Part shown: positions 24,471-37,289 of the stretch, piece by piece
Layout: the number at the start of each line of letters is the position of its first letter
How positions within the stretch are numbered: position 1 is the first letter of the stretch
Assembly: GCA_022747635.1 (NCBI GenBank)
Contig: JAKTNV010000005.1
Location: 34,878,792-34,942,791 of the forward strand
DNA from: Hetaerina americana
Taxonomy: Eukaryota > Arthropoda > Insecta > Odonata > Calopterygidae
Reading direction: 5' to 3'
Length of the DNA: 64,000 nt
The notes under the pieces: model-generated
What the model was told of the DNA's origin: nothing
The model's input: only the letters and a program-made list of their open reading frames with translations
The model's database searches: none
Program-made: the position numbers and the translations under genes

Positions 24471-25199
24471 CCCACCCCAAACAGATACATTAAATCTGCA
24501 AAAAAACACCATTTTCGTAAGAGCTACCATTGCAATACGAGAAGGACAAAAAAATCCACTCATTTAAAAAATGAAAAATTAATAATTATTTTCTACGTAA
24601 ATGTACCAATAATGTTCACGCAAGCTAGTAATCCATGACTTATCGTAATTTTAGAAAACGATACGCGGGGATGAGTACACGGGACTTAAAAAAACAAGTA
24701 AATTGGAAATATCAGACGTCAAAACATTCAGAAACCACTTCAATCGCTCAATACCGACGACATAGGCATGGCCAATGAAATCTAAAGAGAAAGTGGTGAA
24801 TGCTAATTTGATAAGGATTCCTTGAAGCCAGTGACGAACCTGAAAAATTAGTCTTTTGAACTAGGGCATTGTCCTTAATGTGAAAGTCTCTCGGCTGAAC
24901 AACCGATTCCTAATGGGGTGTCGAGCTCTATCTGGCGGAAGCGACGAAAGTGGCCGACAAAAAAAAAGGATAAAACCCGAATCAAGGTAAAAACTAAACG
25001 TGCAGGCTTCAGGTGGCACGTACACTAGCCGAGAGCCGGATGCCCCAAAACGAGGTGTGCTCGATTGGATCTAGAGGACGAAAATGTACTCTTTGCACTA
25101 GACCAAATAATACCTTTCCAGAAATAAAAGCAGGCAGAAACTCCCGACGCATCATAGTACACATATCTTGACGAGATGACTGATGTCGAAGGATCAACA
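24471..25199. other. Unassigned intergenic DNA
   Basis: No recognised feature. Confidence 0.35.
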
Positions 25200-25210
25200 C
25201 ATCCGATACG

Positions 25211-25435
25211 GTGATTAATGGTGGCCGGGTTGGTTTGGGGGACAGTGCAAAGGGTCAACTCAAAGGACACGGTTCGTATCTCTTGCGAATGCTAGTTGGT
25301 TCGATCCGTCGGATATCCAATGGTGGGCGTTGTACCACACAACTCCTGTCTTTCCCCTGCCAACGAGCAGAGGAAGAAATAATAGTGATACTTTGCGCTC
25401 GCCGATAATGCCAACCTAATATTTCCCGGAGGACA
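25211..25435 (+). repeat. Possible SINE-like segment
   Basis: It contains GGTGGCCGGGTTGG followed by GGTTCGTATCT, loosely like pol III A and B boxes, and runs directly into the clear SINE at 25436. This could be a second decayed tRNA-derived element. Confidence 0.3.
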
Positions 25436-25705
25436 AGTATGATACGGAGGCTAGTGAACTGGTTTCCCAACCGAAGACCCCGCGTTCGAATCCCGAATGT
25501 GTTAGGGTTTTTTTCAGTGGTATACCAATCCCTACTTGGGTTGACGCGGAGAGCACTTCGGCGTAGTCCGCTATCTGTCGGATGGGATGCTCAACTGTGG
25601 ACGCCTTGGCGCCTTTCGTTAAAGAGTACACTAACACCGACACCGGGTTGCTTTCCATTCTTCCTTCATTCCCTGAAATTCAATCTCTACCAAGTAACAC
25701 GCTTA
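25436..25705 (+). mobile_element. tRNA-derived SINE (family E), copy 1
   Basis: The tRNA-like head has GGAGGCTAGTGAACTGG and a B-box-like GCGTTCGAATCCCG. The body has TTTTTCAGTGGTAT, GTCGGATGGGA, GCCTTTCGTTAA and GACACCGGGTT. The same order of blocks occurs at 50428-50690, so this is a dispersed family. Confidence 0.75.
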
Positions 25706-28700
25706 TTTTAAATGCCGCATTTGACATGATCTGTCGGTGCTCTCCTCCAGGAACAACTGCTTAACCTTTTCCTGCGCGGAGGGAACTTGAAAAGAAAATG
25801 CGGGGGGGGGGCGAAATTGATATTTTACTCAACGTCCACACGCTTCAAAATATAAAGTGATACAGGAATTGTAATCGGCAATAATAAGGAATAATTCACA
25901 CACTCGCGTTTCCGACGTAGACGTCTTCGGGGAATGTTCGAGAAAGCTGACGCACAAGCGTCGGTGACGTCAAAGAAAACCCACTTGCGTGCGATGCCTA
26001 AAAGTTAATTGAAATTCCATTTCAACAGATAACGGCGGCCTCGAAATTTGTAACAAACGACCTAAATGTCAAAATTGTTCAGTTTTTGCTAAAAGTCAGT
26101 TCAAACTTACCGGTTTTCACTAATTTTCTCATTACGGCCGATCAATCGCTATGTCGTCTTTTCTAGGGTCTTCACGCTTGCAAAGTTGAATTTTTGCAAG
26201 TATGACCGCGCCGACTAACGCATTTCAGATATAACTATTCCTGACCCCTGATTTGCTCTCCTAAGTACGCTACGCGTGCAAGTGAGCTAGCAAAATGGTG
26301 TAATATTTTTTTCGAATCTACAACGCAATGTAAACATTAAAAACCCAGTCACGAAATATGCACACTTGGAGAAAGATATTTGGACCTCATGCCAAAAACG
26401 ATATGATTTTGAAATAAAACAAATATCCGTAACGCGTGTCAGTTTAGTGTGTAATGTTCACGCGGAGTTAACCGATCGTTTACTACCACAAGCAATGAGT
26501 TAGACCGAATTTTCCGTTTCTCGTTGCAGGGAAGGTGGGAATACCGTGTGCTGAAATTTCACTGGTGTCTATGAGGAGTGCAGGGACCATATTGAACAAT
26601 TTTTCGCGATATATTTACCGACACGAGACCGAAATCTACCAATGGAATGGTTATGCCAAATGCCATACCTGACTAAAGCTCTCCGTGCTACAAGAACATT
26701 GAATTTTTTTCCGCTCAATATACTTTTCAGCATTGTTTCAAATGCTAAATTGCATCGCTCGACTCGGGGATATATTCTGCGTATCATGAAAATTAAATGT
26801 ACATATTGGAGAAATTGTGAGCCTCTGGCACTTCCGTGGAAGCAAAACGATGTAAAAGGAAACGTAGGCGTAACAAAAGGAGAGAGAAATAAGAGGAAGA
26901 GGTTTCATTCCACCATATATTACGATCAAAAACAGTATAATACAGGACGGAAGAAGTTCGATGGGCGTAATAAGCAGAAAAAGCACGTGAAACGGTTGTG
27001 ACGGTTATGAGACACTTATGATTCCCAAACATGGGACATTGGAACAGCTTAAAAGATATGAAGTGTGTTAGAGTTTTTGACATACGCGTACCGAATGAAC
27101 GAATAAAATTGGACAAATAGTGAACTGAGAAGTAGAAGAGGAATGGCAATACTGAGGCATTATAAAGGAAAGGGATTTTTTCTTAAATGACGTTATGCCT
27201 TCGAGGTGGAATGGGGCGTGCCTTTTCATTGCGTTTCCATTCACATGGTACGGGGTCGGAAGGATACGAGAAATACACTTACGTAAGATCTATCAGTGCA
27301 TTAATTCAGCCCATGTTCAAGAAAATAGAAATATCTTTTATTACCAAAGAACATGTTGTTCAAATTCCCACTAGTGAACTCGTTCGCTTGAGAATTATTT
27401 AAGTATCTATAACTCTATTGAAATAAGAGTGGGGATATTCGTTTTACATAACTGTGCATATTCGGTCACGGTTAAAATGTAAAGGAATAAAACTTACATT
27501 CAAGGTCGAGTACTTATTTCACGAAAAACACTTAATTAAAAGTGAACCACGTGTAATCGTTTTGAAAATCCCTTTCGCCAAACCTAAAACCGCTTTTTTA
27601 AATTTCTTTAGAAAAAAACGCGTTTGATAAATTAATGATAATGCCAATAACAACGAGTAAATACAATGGGTGAGAACATTTTCTTACGAATACTTGCAAA
27701 GAGCAAAAAATTGCAATTGAAAAAATGAAATAGGAGATGTATATTTATCAATAGGAGAGAATAGTTTAATTAAAGGACGATTCAAATGAGATATCAGATG
27801 GAATGGGGGTACACAGAAAATTAAATTATTAAGCCCGTAAATCAAACCACAGCAATACACCAGAAGTTTGGTTTGATAGGTAAGAACACGAGATACGCAC
27901 ACACTACGGTAGGGGCGCCGGAGTCTTCACCTACGCCGCATACAGTGACTCCGGATTATTTTCCTGTAAACTGTTACGCCTCGTGATCTTTTTGCATGCT
28001 TGGACTGTGCTTTCAGAGTCTAATTTTGGAAATGAGTGCCTTATTTTACACTTTCGCAACTGTAAAATAGCATTAATAATGTATCATGCAAACTCGCAGG
28101 CTGGAATGTTGTGTGGCAGAAATATCACTATCCAGCGGCGTCCTGGAAAATTTGACGAAAAAGGCCTGTCTATCCGTATGCATTGTCATGAGATGTCAAT
28201 TAAAAAATTGATGCATAAGAGAACATAGCGCTAGCCCTCCAATTAAGCATTCAACCTCAAGCAATAGCAAAAATATACACAGCATATTTATACGAAATTT
28301 ATATTTTTAAGTGTATTATAAATGCATGTCTCTGGTTTCTAAAATTGATAATGTTTCATTGCAGTACAATACGATTAGTGCTACACACCCAAAACGATTG
28401 AAATGAGAATAACCTGGCCAAGGAAACGGCTAAAAAGAAACTTGCTTTGGGTAAATGCTTTCTGCGATTGAAGAAAGGGAAATTTAAATAAGACAGGAAA
28501 AATGCAGATAACATACACAGGACAATATACATACATATCTCTAAAGAGAGAAGAAAAAAAACATTACGTAAAAATGGAAAAAAACTGGACACGGGACAAA
28601 AATGGACAAAACTCGACTGGAAAAAAATTATGAGTAGCAAAAATTACGTGCTGAGATAAATAAGAAAAGAAGATTAAAAATGAAATTGAGTTAGAGCTCA

Positions 28701-29189
28701 TCTCTGAGAGAAAGGATAAAAGCAAACCTATGGACTTTTCGAATTAAGACAATGGCGATGTTGCTCACATTGTTCTCACCATGAATCTAGCGCAGTTTAG
28801 CAACTCCATACCAAAACTGTGAGTAGTAGTGATATTGAATAACTGGTGAGAGAAAACAATATTATGGATGAAAGGCTAGGTTAAAAAAGGCAAATTAAAA
28901 AGTTAACGTGGAACCATTTCAAATGCACGAAGAAGGAATAGTGATTCGAAGAATGCTTTTTCCGTAAAATGATCTGCTGCGAGAAACAGTAGGATTCAAT
29001 AGGCCGTATTACGGCTACATTTAGACGAATAATTAACGAAAAAACTCAAAGACTCATAATGTTCAGTGGATGGAGAAAAGATGTAGCGCTAATGAAAAAC
29101 AAAAAATCTTTTTTGAAACAATGATATATTTTATGAAAGCTTAGAGTCCTAAAAGCTAAAAATGCAACAACTTCAAAATGAAAAAAAAC
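25706..29189. other. Unassigned intergenic DNA
   Basis: A G run lies at 25802-25810. Frames at 26642-27001 (plus) and 26793-27149 (minus) overlap, are AT-rich and resemble no family I know. Confidence 0.4.
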
Positions 29190-29335
29190 CATTCGCCTTG
29201 ACCGGGATCAAGGTCAAGGCAAATGATTTTTCACTTTGAAATGTTTGCATTTTAACATATATTAGCGGATGACACCGTAAAAATTTACCATCGCGGCATC
29301 TCCTGCAGTTTTTTATGAAAGCCATTTTTGGAAGA
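29190..29335 (+). repeat. Dispersed repeat (family F) fragment with inverted repeat
   Basis: It shares AATGATTTTT(A/C)AC, TATTAGCGGATGAC, CCGT and GCGGCATCTCCTGCA with 37060-37165. The segment begins with a hairpin in which GCCTTGACC pairs with GGTCAAGGC. It is probably the 3' body of a tRNA-derived SINE. Confidence 0.65.
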
Positions 29336-32300
29336 TAAAATTCAACCATCAATGATCAATTTTCCACAACAAATATATCCCAGAGCTCAAAACCAGAAAT
29401 GTATCCATTTATTACGGAAATTACCCCGAAAAAATCAAGAGAAAAAATAAAAAATTAAAGGAAAATTATATTTTATCCCAGTTTTTTCATTAATTAATTC
29501 ACTTTTTATAAGCCTTTACGGATAAGAAAATATTTTCCTTTGTGTACCTGAACGAGCTATCTATCTCTGAAGCATACAAATATCATTCACCTAATCAATG
29601 AAAAAAATGTTAAAACTAATGGCTAATGTGATTTTCCCTTCTTGAGCAAGGAGTAGTCCTTGTCAACCGTTCCCTGAAAACAATAAACATTTATTTTATT
29701 AAGCAATGATAACTGTAATGAAGCATGTGAGTATGCGCCAATCAGTTCCATCGAATAGGAATTTGTGAAGGACAAAAAATTAAAACCAGAAATTAATGTT
29801 AATCCAGCTGGTAATGAACCAGTATATAAAACAATCAATCCTAATAAACCACTTCGAAATAAAGATAAATACGTAACTTGTGTAACGCATGTATTGCGAA
29901 GTACTCAAAAGTAATAAAATCGTCATTCACAATAAGCGTTGATGTCACGAGTATTAATATAAAAGCAAAAAGAGCCATTTCCGTTACCTAAGTTAAATGG
30001 CCACAAATATATTTTTATTTGCAACCTTACCACTCCATAATTATTGCCGTCCAACCACTCTTAAAGGGCGACTTTTAAACAACAATAATATGCTGATTTT
30101 ATATTTTAAAAACAACTGATTAGATATGGCGACTCTGGAAACCTATTTTTGCTGCTGTTAGCCACGTCCCTACCTGCCGTAGGAGGGAATATTAATTTTG
30201 TTTGCCTTACGCAAACAAATGCATGTAACTGTACCTATATTTAACTAGAAGGCTCATTTTCTACATGAAAAATATTTCAAATATTTAGGTTTAACATATT
30301 TTGACACACATAATTTAATCACGTTAATTTCGCTAATGAATGTCATCTCTACAGAGTGCAAGGAAGGAAATGTGTTATCGAGGTAAAATATCGCTTCTTC
30401 TCCAGTTCAAAAGGTATGCTCTATTCTACTTTATTTATCACCAAAATAGAACAGAAAACTGAAAAATAAGCAACTCACTATGCCTGAAATCGTGGGAGGA
30501 ATGTTCATTCATCATAGTCCCAGCAAGATGAAGGAATCTAAGAACAATATTCCCGAAATTATTTCTTACGTCGTAAAAATAAACTAAAAGTTGGTTCAAA
30601 GGCAAAATATAAACTGCGATAAGCATTAAGGAATACGGCAAAATGATTCCTATTACCAATTTCACAAACTTTTATGTTACCCATTTAATTTTCCGTATTT
30701 TTATCGAATGGCAATAAAATAGCAAGCGGAATAAGTTTATCTTTATGCAATTTTCATCACCGTTCAATACCATTGCGTCTGTGATGATGGATGTCTATTT
30801 ATTTACAAATAATAAGTTGGTGATGGAGGCACGAAACCAACAGTTGAAGCGGATGGTTTAAACCAATACTGAGACATTATTTTCCACTATATCGTATTTA
30901 CAAAAAAAAACGGTAACACCAGTTATCTCTTAGGAAATTAGTTACGTACTCGTAGTTCCTGTGCTCACAAAAAAATGACATAATAATGCGGACGCAGATA
31001 GTTAAATGTCCTGATATCATGAGCTTAAATAAACTTAATGGTTACAGTCGTTAGAATATGATTTAAAAGATAGCAGCCGAAATTTACATTTGAGTTCTAG
31101 TACACTCGAACTACCGGAACCTGCCAAAGTAACTCGAAGTGAAAAAAAAGAACAAGTCTTAATACCGGAAAAGAAAGCAAAAATGCGAGAAGAAAATGTT
31201 TTTGTTGCAAAATAACAACTTCGTATTCTTCTTTACGAAATGCATAAGTTCCACAAGTCAAGCCTGAAGTTACAATTTTAATGATACTGTTCTTTCATGG
31301 CACTAACATAATTTATAAAAATATTTTACTTCCTATCGGTTATGTTACGATGCATGACCAAGTTTATGAATAAACCATGTCAGAATGTAGGGTTAGCTTT
31401 GGGGCACTTTATGACGCACTACTGACCATTCTGAATTTACGCTACTATGAAGATAAATAGGAACAAATGACGGTTGACTTTCATATTTTTATACAATTAA
31501 ATAAGAGTTTCTCCCTCAAACTTCTTTCTAATTCACGAATATTTGGCGAAAAGTGCCATCATTTACTCAAAATTTTAAAATGTCGATACTTAATATTCAA
31601 GCTAATCTGCATTTTCAAAACCCCTACAACCGCGCTCGAAGGTGGCGAATTAATTTCACATTGCCAGTGGCTGAAATCATTGTTGGATGACATCTTCACG
31701 TCAATCTACATATTAAATAGACGATCTATGAGGAAAACACCATGTTGCTCATCAACCCTAGCTAAACCAGTAACACTGGGATCATTATACGACGGAAAAG
31801 ATAAAAATGTCGTACTTTTACTGTCGCCTACGAGGAAAGAGTGGGGATTACGCTAGAGACTTGAAAGAAAAAAAAAAAAAATATACTGGAGGACTGATAA
31901 TAAATATCAGCAGGGTGAATATTGAGCAACAAGGACTCTAATGTTTTAGGGCACTTACCTTCGGTGAAATAAAGTGAAATCAAATTTTTAAAAACACTTT
32001 TGGTTTGAACTTGCTTCGCGCCCCGTCTTCCGTCCAAACACCTTTCCTCGCGAAACTGAAAATACTGGAAAAAGTTGCGATAGTAATTCGTGTTTTTGGC
32101 AGACTTAATAACACCACTCTACTTATCACCGGAAAAAAAATTTACGTTGCCATTATATCCGGAACATAAAGTTTCAAACATGTAATCAGCTAGTCTCACC
32201 CCCATCAATAGGCTCGACTAGGCGCTTGGAAATATTGCCTGCGTTACGGAATTTATGAACATGATAAAACCGTTTTCGGTGAAATTATCAGCAGCAGTCT

Positions 32301-32809
32301 GGCGATAAATTACAAAGCCGGCTTGTACGAAGTATGAAGCTTTTAATGAAGCCACTTAGTTCCTTGCATACTCAACGGAGAGCGTGCGTATATACGTAAT
32401 ACATTACAGAACAAATGCAGCCAGATTGATACTTATCGGTATCTAAGTGAGATATACTTCTCTAAGCATAGGAGAGAAGCCTTTAGTATCAACAAGAACA
32501 ATAACTAAGGTTTAAAGAAATACATACAAAAAACAAGGTTACTGAAAAATTAAGAAATGAAACTAGCCATGTACAATTAAGAATACTTCCCCCGCTCCTT
32601 GGTGCAGTCACCAACAGTGATTCTGATCCCATACAGTCGTGAGAAAAATTATAATTTCAATCGGCCGGTTGCATACTTCATCTCTCTACATGAGTTCTCC
32701 AGCCGGAGTACGACGGGACAAATAATAGATTTTTAACACCATCGTTAAAGAGACTTACTTCCAATTAATGCTAGAGATTTAATCTGTGATTTAGCCTTCC
32801 CTCCGTGAG
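29336..32809. other. Unassigned intergenic DNA
   Basis: AT-rich. A 129-codon frame at 31467-31856 (plus) contains a short motif, noted among the findings, that I cannot turn into a gene. Nothing else was recognised. Confidence 0.4.
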
Positions 32810-33489
32810 TGATTCCAAACCTAGTTCCTCGAATAATCTTGACACGTCACTCAAGTTTATCATAACAACCTTTTACAAATCCAGCACCTCTACGCTGCAT
32901 GTGATCTGATTTGGCAATCAATTCAACTTTGTGAGAATCCCGTGTACCAGCGATAAATTCTAAATGAGATTTCACTAAGGAAAGATAATATTTCTCTTTA
33001 ACGTTCTCGTCACATTTTGCCAAGACTTCCAAAAATTCTAACTTTTTGGTGGCCTGTTCACATATTACCCGTACATGTTTCACTCAAGAGAGTTAGTCTA
33101 TGTCTACACTTTCTGTTTCGGTATTTTGGTGCAATATGTTAATCCAAAATTGAATCACTTATTTTATTTAAATTTACATCTAAATTCAAGGTGCCGCACC
33201 AACACTCCATTGCATCATCAGTTAAAGTTACTTTAACTTTAAGACTTCGGACATCTCTGTAAACCACTGCATTGAAGGGAAATAAAAATACTATACCATT
33301 ATCAACCACGGAGTTAATGTCTTTAACGTAGAGAAGGAATAAAAGAAGCCCGATGACACTTCCCTGGGGAACGTCTGAAGACTGAATCAGAGTTTACACC
33401 ATCTATGACTACGCTTTGTACGCGACTACTCAAAAAGTTTTCAATCCAGCTTAGGATATTTTTCTCTGTGCCATAGGTTTCTACAAGCC

Positions 33490-33971
33490 CACACACACGG
33501 CCACACCCACGGCCTCTGCTACTTCGCGCACTTTCGTCCGTCGATCAGCGAGAATCATGGCGTGGACTTTTTGAGTGATTTCCTCGGTAACCACGTCTGC
33601 CAGGCGTCCTGGTCACTCCTCATCAAAAACAGATGTTCGCCCATGTTTAAATTCGTTGAACCAATATCTAACTGTGGTCATAGATGGCGAAGTGTCCCCA
33701 TAAACAGCATCCAACTTTGCTTTTATCTCCTCGCATGTCTTCCCATCCAAAAACAAAAAGCGAATTACCGAACGATACTGTTTTTTTTCCATATTAGCGT
33801 AAATCACGAAAACGGTCTTACTGGAATGGCTGCCAAATCCAAACTAGCCTTTATATCAGTCTGAAATTAGTTTCACCGTCGTTTGATAGATGGCAGCACA
33901 CGACGATAACATAAACTTCCCTCAGGAACGCCCTTTGTCGTCAAACACGGGTGCTTATTGAACCGCCCTCG
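33490..33971 (-). mobile_element. 5' fragment of a second mariner family, inserted in a LINE
   Basis: The right end carries a mariner-type terminus (CGAGGGCGGTTCAATAAG on the minus strand) beside TA at 33972-33973. The minus frame 33613-33807 encodes a mariner N-terminal HTH (KKQYRSVIRFLFLDGKTC..., TTVRYWFNEFKHGRTSVFDEE). The left side is truncated, with no second inverted repeat and no catalytic domain. It differs in sequence and terminal repeat from the mariners at 20334 and 37831. Confidence 0.88.
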
Positions 33972-34254
33972 TAACTTTATGAGAAGCTAGCTATGAAACA
34001 CTTGGTCAAAAGCTTTTTTAAAGTACGGAAAAACCTCGCCCATCGGAATGTTATTTTCTCCCGAGCACAAAATATCATGGGAAAGAAGCGCATGTTGTCT
34101 GTCGCAGGATCAACCCTATCGGAAACCGTGCTGTTTTTTTATCCTGTACTCTTCACTATCGTGATGCTTTACTACCAAACTAACAATTAATTCGTATGTT
34201 TCATAGACCTGCAAGAAATGGATGTAGGGAAAATAGGCCTGTTATTACTCGAGT

Positions 34255-34276
34255 CCTCTCTCTCTCTCTCTCTCTG
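34255..34276. repeat. (CT)n microsatellite
   Basis: A short pure CT run lies inside the decayed LINE. Confidence 0.9.
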
Positions 34277-35769
34277 CCAATAGCAATAAATTTTTCATTC
34301 GCTATTTTCCTGGGAATTAGAAACCCTTTTGACCTAATAGGAATTTTTTAAACATGATCTCTAGATACGGCACAAGCCGACGCTAATTGCTTGAATATAC
34401 GACCTGGCATTGGATCGGGTCCGGAGGCTTTGTTAGGGTTAATTTTTTCCTGCAAAATTTCTATTCCATGCGTGAAATTTCAATTTCAGGCATCGGTTGG
34501 CGGAAATGATTCGATCAGCTATCGGAGATATTTCATAGGGAATTTAGTGACAACACTTGGTAAGAAGGAATTCAATAGGTCGGTCTTGCATGAATTGCTG
34601 GTTTATACTCACGTTTTAATCGATTTTCAGTGAGTTAACTGTTGACTAATTTTCCTTGAGCTTTCCTAATAAAGGCCTACAATGATTTTGGATTCTCGTT
34701 CAGCTAAATGTTCGTTTTGCATTCGCATAACGCTTTTTTAAATTCTTTCTTGGCATTTAGCCACGACATAAGCGTGAATGACTTCATTCCGTTTGTTGCT
34801 AGAGACATCATTCCGTGAATTTTTCATCCTGGAATTTCATAACTTTCAATATCTTAGCAATTTTCTTATCTCCACGTTGGGCCATCTAGCTTCCGTCTTG
34901 TTTTTTATACAGACATGAAATGTTGCTTGTTAAACAAGCAACATTTCCTTCGAAGTTTCTTTTCTCTGATCCCACACGGAAAATTTAGCATTTATTAATA
35001 CGTTGGCATTCTTTTAAGATTTTTATAGACATATTTAAGACCTTTTCGAGCACGTTCGCTTCAAACATTTCAAGAATATTAATGCACCTCGTTGGAGAAG
35101 AGACTAGCTGTGGAGTTATACGTAAAATAATTCAAAAACGAATTGAAGTTATTTTTGTCTTTACCCTCCGTCTTAAAGCCATATGTACTCAAATGAATAA
35201 ATAGGGCATTGAAATATCTCCTGATTTTTATGTATCGTTCATTGTTTTGGGATGAGAAGTTTTTTATTTACTTGTCCACTACTAGTATAGAATTAATTCT
35301 ATCCTTCGGTGGTCTGTAAATTTGTAAAAGTGTCTTTGGATTGAGGACTTTTAATAGACCAACAACCACTTACCAAACTTTTATCACAGTCCTGTTGGAA
35401 AACGAGTTATTTACTGTAGTAAAATCACCACCCCCTATTTTATATACTCTGCCAATTACGATACGTGAACCGAATAGTATTTTGGGAAAAGTTTACTGTC
35501 GGAGATTTCAGCGAATAACCAGTTTTCAGTTTCAATAATTACGTCTACGTCTATGATTATAATGAATTGACGATATTCAGCGGATTTATTTTTCAAACTT
35601 TATCAGTCAACAACTAATTTTAATATTGTTTCCTTGACATTATGGTTCCTTGAATTTTTACAATGAACGTTTTCTAATAATTGTCAAATCCCATATTAAA
35701 TTTTCAATCCAATACACAATGATTCACGTCATTTGACCTAATGTATATATGTCTAGCGATGACTGACAC

Positions 35770-35992
35770 TTCATTTAAAACTAAATTATGAGGCAAAGAG
35801 TACTGAAGAGACGCCCCATTTGACCTACAATTTATATATACCCTACTGCCCTATATACCATGTTTTGTTTGTGAATTACATAATTTGTGGCTTTCGCATG
35901 CGGCTTTTTCTTAATTACGGGTGGTGCCCTAACACCCCCCACCAAACGCCCTTGCGGCGACTTGCGGGGTGCTAAGTAGATGTAGATGTAGA
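35770..35992 (+). mobile_element. 3' end of a CR1-like LINE
   Basis: Bases 35920-35985 carry GGGTGGTGCCCTAACAC, CGCCCTTGCGGCGACTTGC and a GTAGATGTAGATGTAGA tail. This is the plus-strand counterpart of the 3' end at 62518-62590. The GC-rich block forms a hairpin of the kind recognised by LINE reverse transcriptases. Confidence 0.75.
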
Positions 35993-36571
35993 AATCAGAG
36001 AAGGGCTGTAAAGAACGATCCAGTATTATTTTCTAGGTCATTGGGTGAACATACGGGTGTTGATTTGACTCAGCATTCCTGTCGAATCGTGGAAATGCAA
36101 TTTACATATCAAGCAGTTACCTTTCGCTTGTAAAAAAGTTGATGTTCTCATGAATGACCGATGCTCAGATGCAATGGTTACGCTAAATTTAAATAAAACT
36201 ATGAAGTCCATTGTAAAGGGAGCCGATTTGAGAATTATACAGCTATACCATCCGGCTGTGATAGAACATCAAACTTTAAGCATCAACAAGCTGCGTAAGC
36301 CAATTCTGATCATAAAAAAAACATTTAATTTTGAAAACATCTGAAAACCTCAAAAGCTTTTCAGTCATTTATCTTACGCAACTGCTCTCGTGAATTCATG
36401 GAATCGCCACTTAAAGAACTGGAATATGCTTCCTCGAGCCTTTGGTGAGTCAAACGGCAAGCAATTCAAGCGGAATCGCGTGCAGTTTTATAGCGCGCAC
36501 ACACACCTGAGGAGTACTCAATTAATTACACGAAGAATGAAATGAGCTCATCAAATGGAATGTGTACTCAC
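35993..36571. other. Unassigned DNA, presumed BRIP1 intron 2
   Basis: This lies downstream of BRIP1 exon 2 on the minus strand, so it is presumably intronic. No further helicase exon was recognised. Confidence 0.4.
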
Positions 36572-36683
36572 CGGCCTCGGTGCGTTGCCACGCGATGGCG
36601 GAGCAGAGGAGAGCGAGGGTCTTGCCGGAACCAGTTGGACTTTCGATCAGGCTATTCTGCCCGCGCTGAAGACTTGTTATCAC
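36572..36683 (-). CDS. BRIP1: BRIP1/FANCJ-like helicase, exon 2 (Walker A)
   Basis: 112 bases, in frame with exon 1. The peptide begins [20 protein letters not shown] and continues [25 protein letters not shown] is the Walker A (motif I) ATP-binding loop, residues of about 70-77, and the surroundings match the FANCJ/BRIP1 group of XPD-like, iron-sulphur, superfamily 2 DNA helicases. These unwind DNA 5' to 3' in interstrand cross-link repair and at G-quadruplexes in the nucleus. The acceptor is TCGGAAG before GTG and the donor is CCG followed by GTGAGT, both consensus. The exon ends in phase 1. The Fe-S cysteines, DEAH box and motifs III-VI are encoded further on and were not found in this window. 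RTEL1 or another XPD-family member is a less likely alternative because of the exact ESPTGSGK(T/S)LALLCSA(I/L)AWQ match to BRIP1. Confidence 0.88.
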
Positions 36684-37289
36684 CTTCCGAGGAGACCAAA
36701 AACAAATACTATATGTTACCATTGGATTCAGCATTTCTTTTGCAACATAATTGTCTTCCAGGATAGAACCAAATCATCCAACAAACTTTGGATGTAAACG
36801 CAACAATTTCAGAGCGTAAAAATCATTCGCCTTGACTGGGATTCGAACCGGGATCCCTCGAGGTCCTAAGTATTTAAAGTTGGCTTTAACCCCGTGGACT
36901 GTAGCGCGTCGCGCACGACTACGAATGCCTGTGACATTGTATGTACGGTATTTCGTCACAACATCTTGTTCCTTTAAAGACCCAACATTTCTGAGTTTAA
37001 GAGGACGTCTCGATAGCTTAACTGGCTAAAGCACTCGACCGGACATTAAGGTTGATATCATGCCGAATGATTTTTACACTCTGAAATTTTTGCATTGAAA
37101 TTCATATTAGCGGATGACTCCGTTTAAAAGTAACCGTTGCGGCATCTCCTGCAATTTATTGGAAATTTTGGAAGATTCAAAAGAAATGAGGACCTCAACA
37201 CTGTAGCGAGGCCAGGCGAAGCAGGAGACGGAACTCTTTCACGCGGGGACCATGTATAAGTATTAGTAAAAGGAATGCGCAGGATTTAC
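36684..37289 (-). other. BRIP1 intron 1 (606 bp)
   Basis: It starts GTAAAT and ends TCGGAAG on the minus strand. It contains tRNA-like and SINE sequence at about 36826-36930 (minus-like B box GGTTCGAATCCC) and 37003-37170 (plus). Confidence 0.75.
37003..37170 (+). mobile_element. tRNA-like SINE (family F) inside BRIP1 intron 1
   Basis: It begins with CGTCTCGATAGCTTAACTGG, a tRNA-like A-box region, followed by the same body (TATTAGCGGATGAC...GCGGCATCTCCTGCAA) as at 29190-29335. A minus-oriented tRNA-like head lies just to the left at about 36826-36930. Confidence 0.65.

Larger units (their letters stand above)
32810..35700 (-). pseudogene. Decayed CR1/Jockey-like LINE, interrupted by a mariner
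   Basis: Read on the minus strand, the order matches a non-LTR retrotransposon. A YRPPKDRI endonuclease-type motif is near 35300. A fragment like HKAGGPDGI before the RT is near 34400, RT motif A context (KAFDQ) is near 34010, a PQGSV-like block is near 33360, and a C-terminal region ending FVKGCYDK is at about 32850-33080. The closest relative in the window is the element at 62518-64000. Multiple frameshifts and stops make it non-functional. Mariner sequence at about 33490-33971 splits it. Confidence 0.8.
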
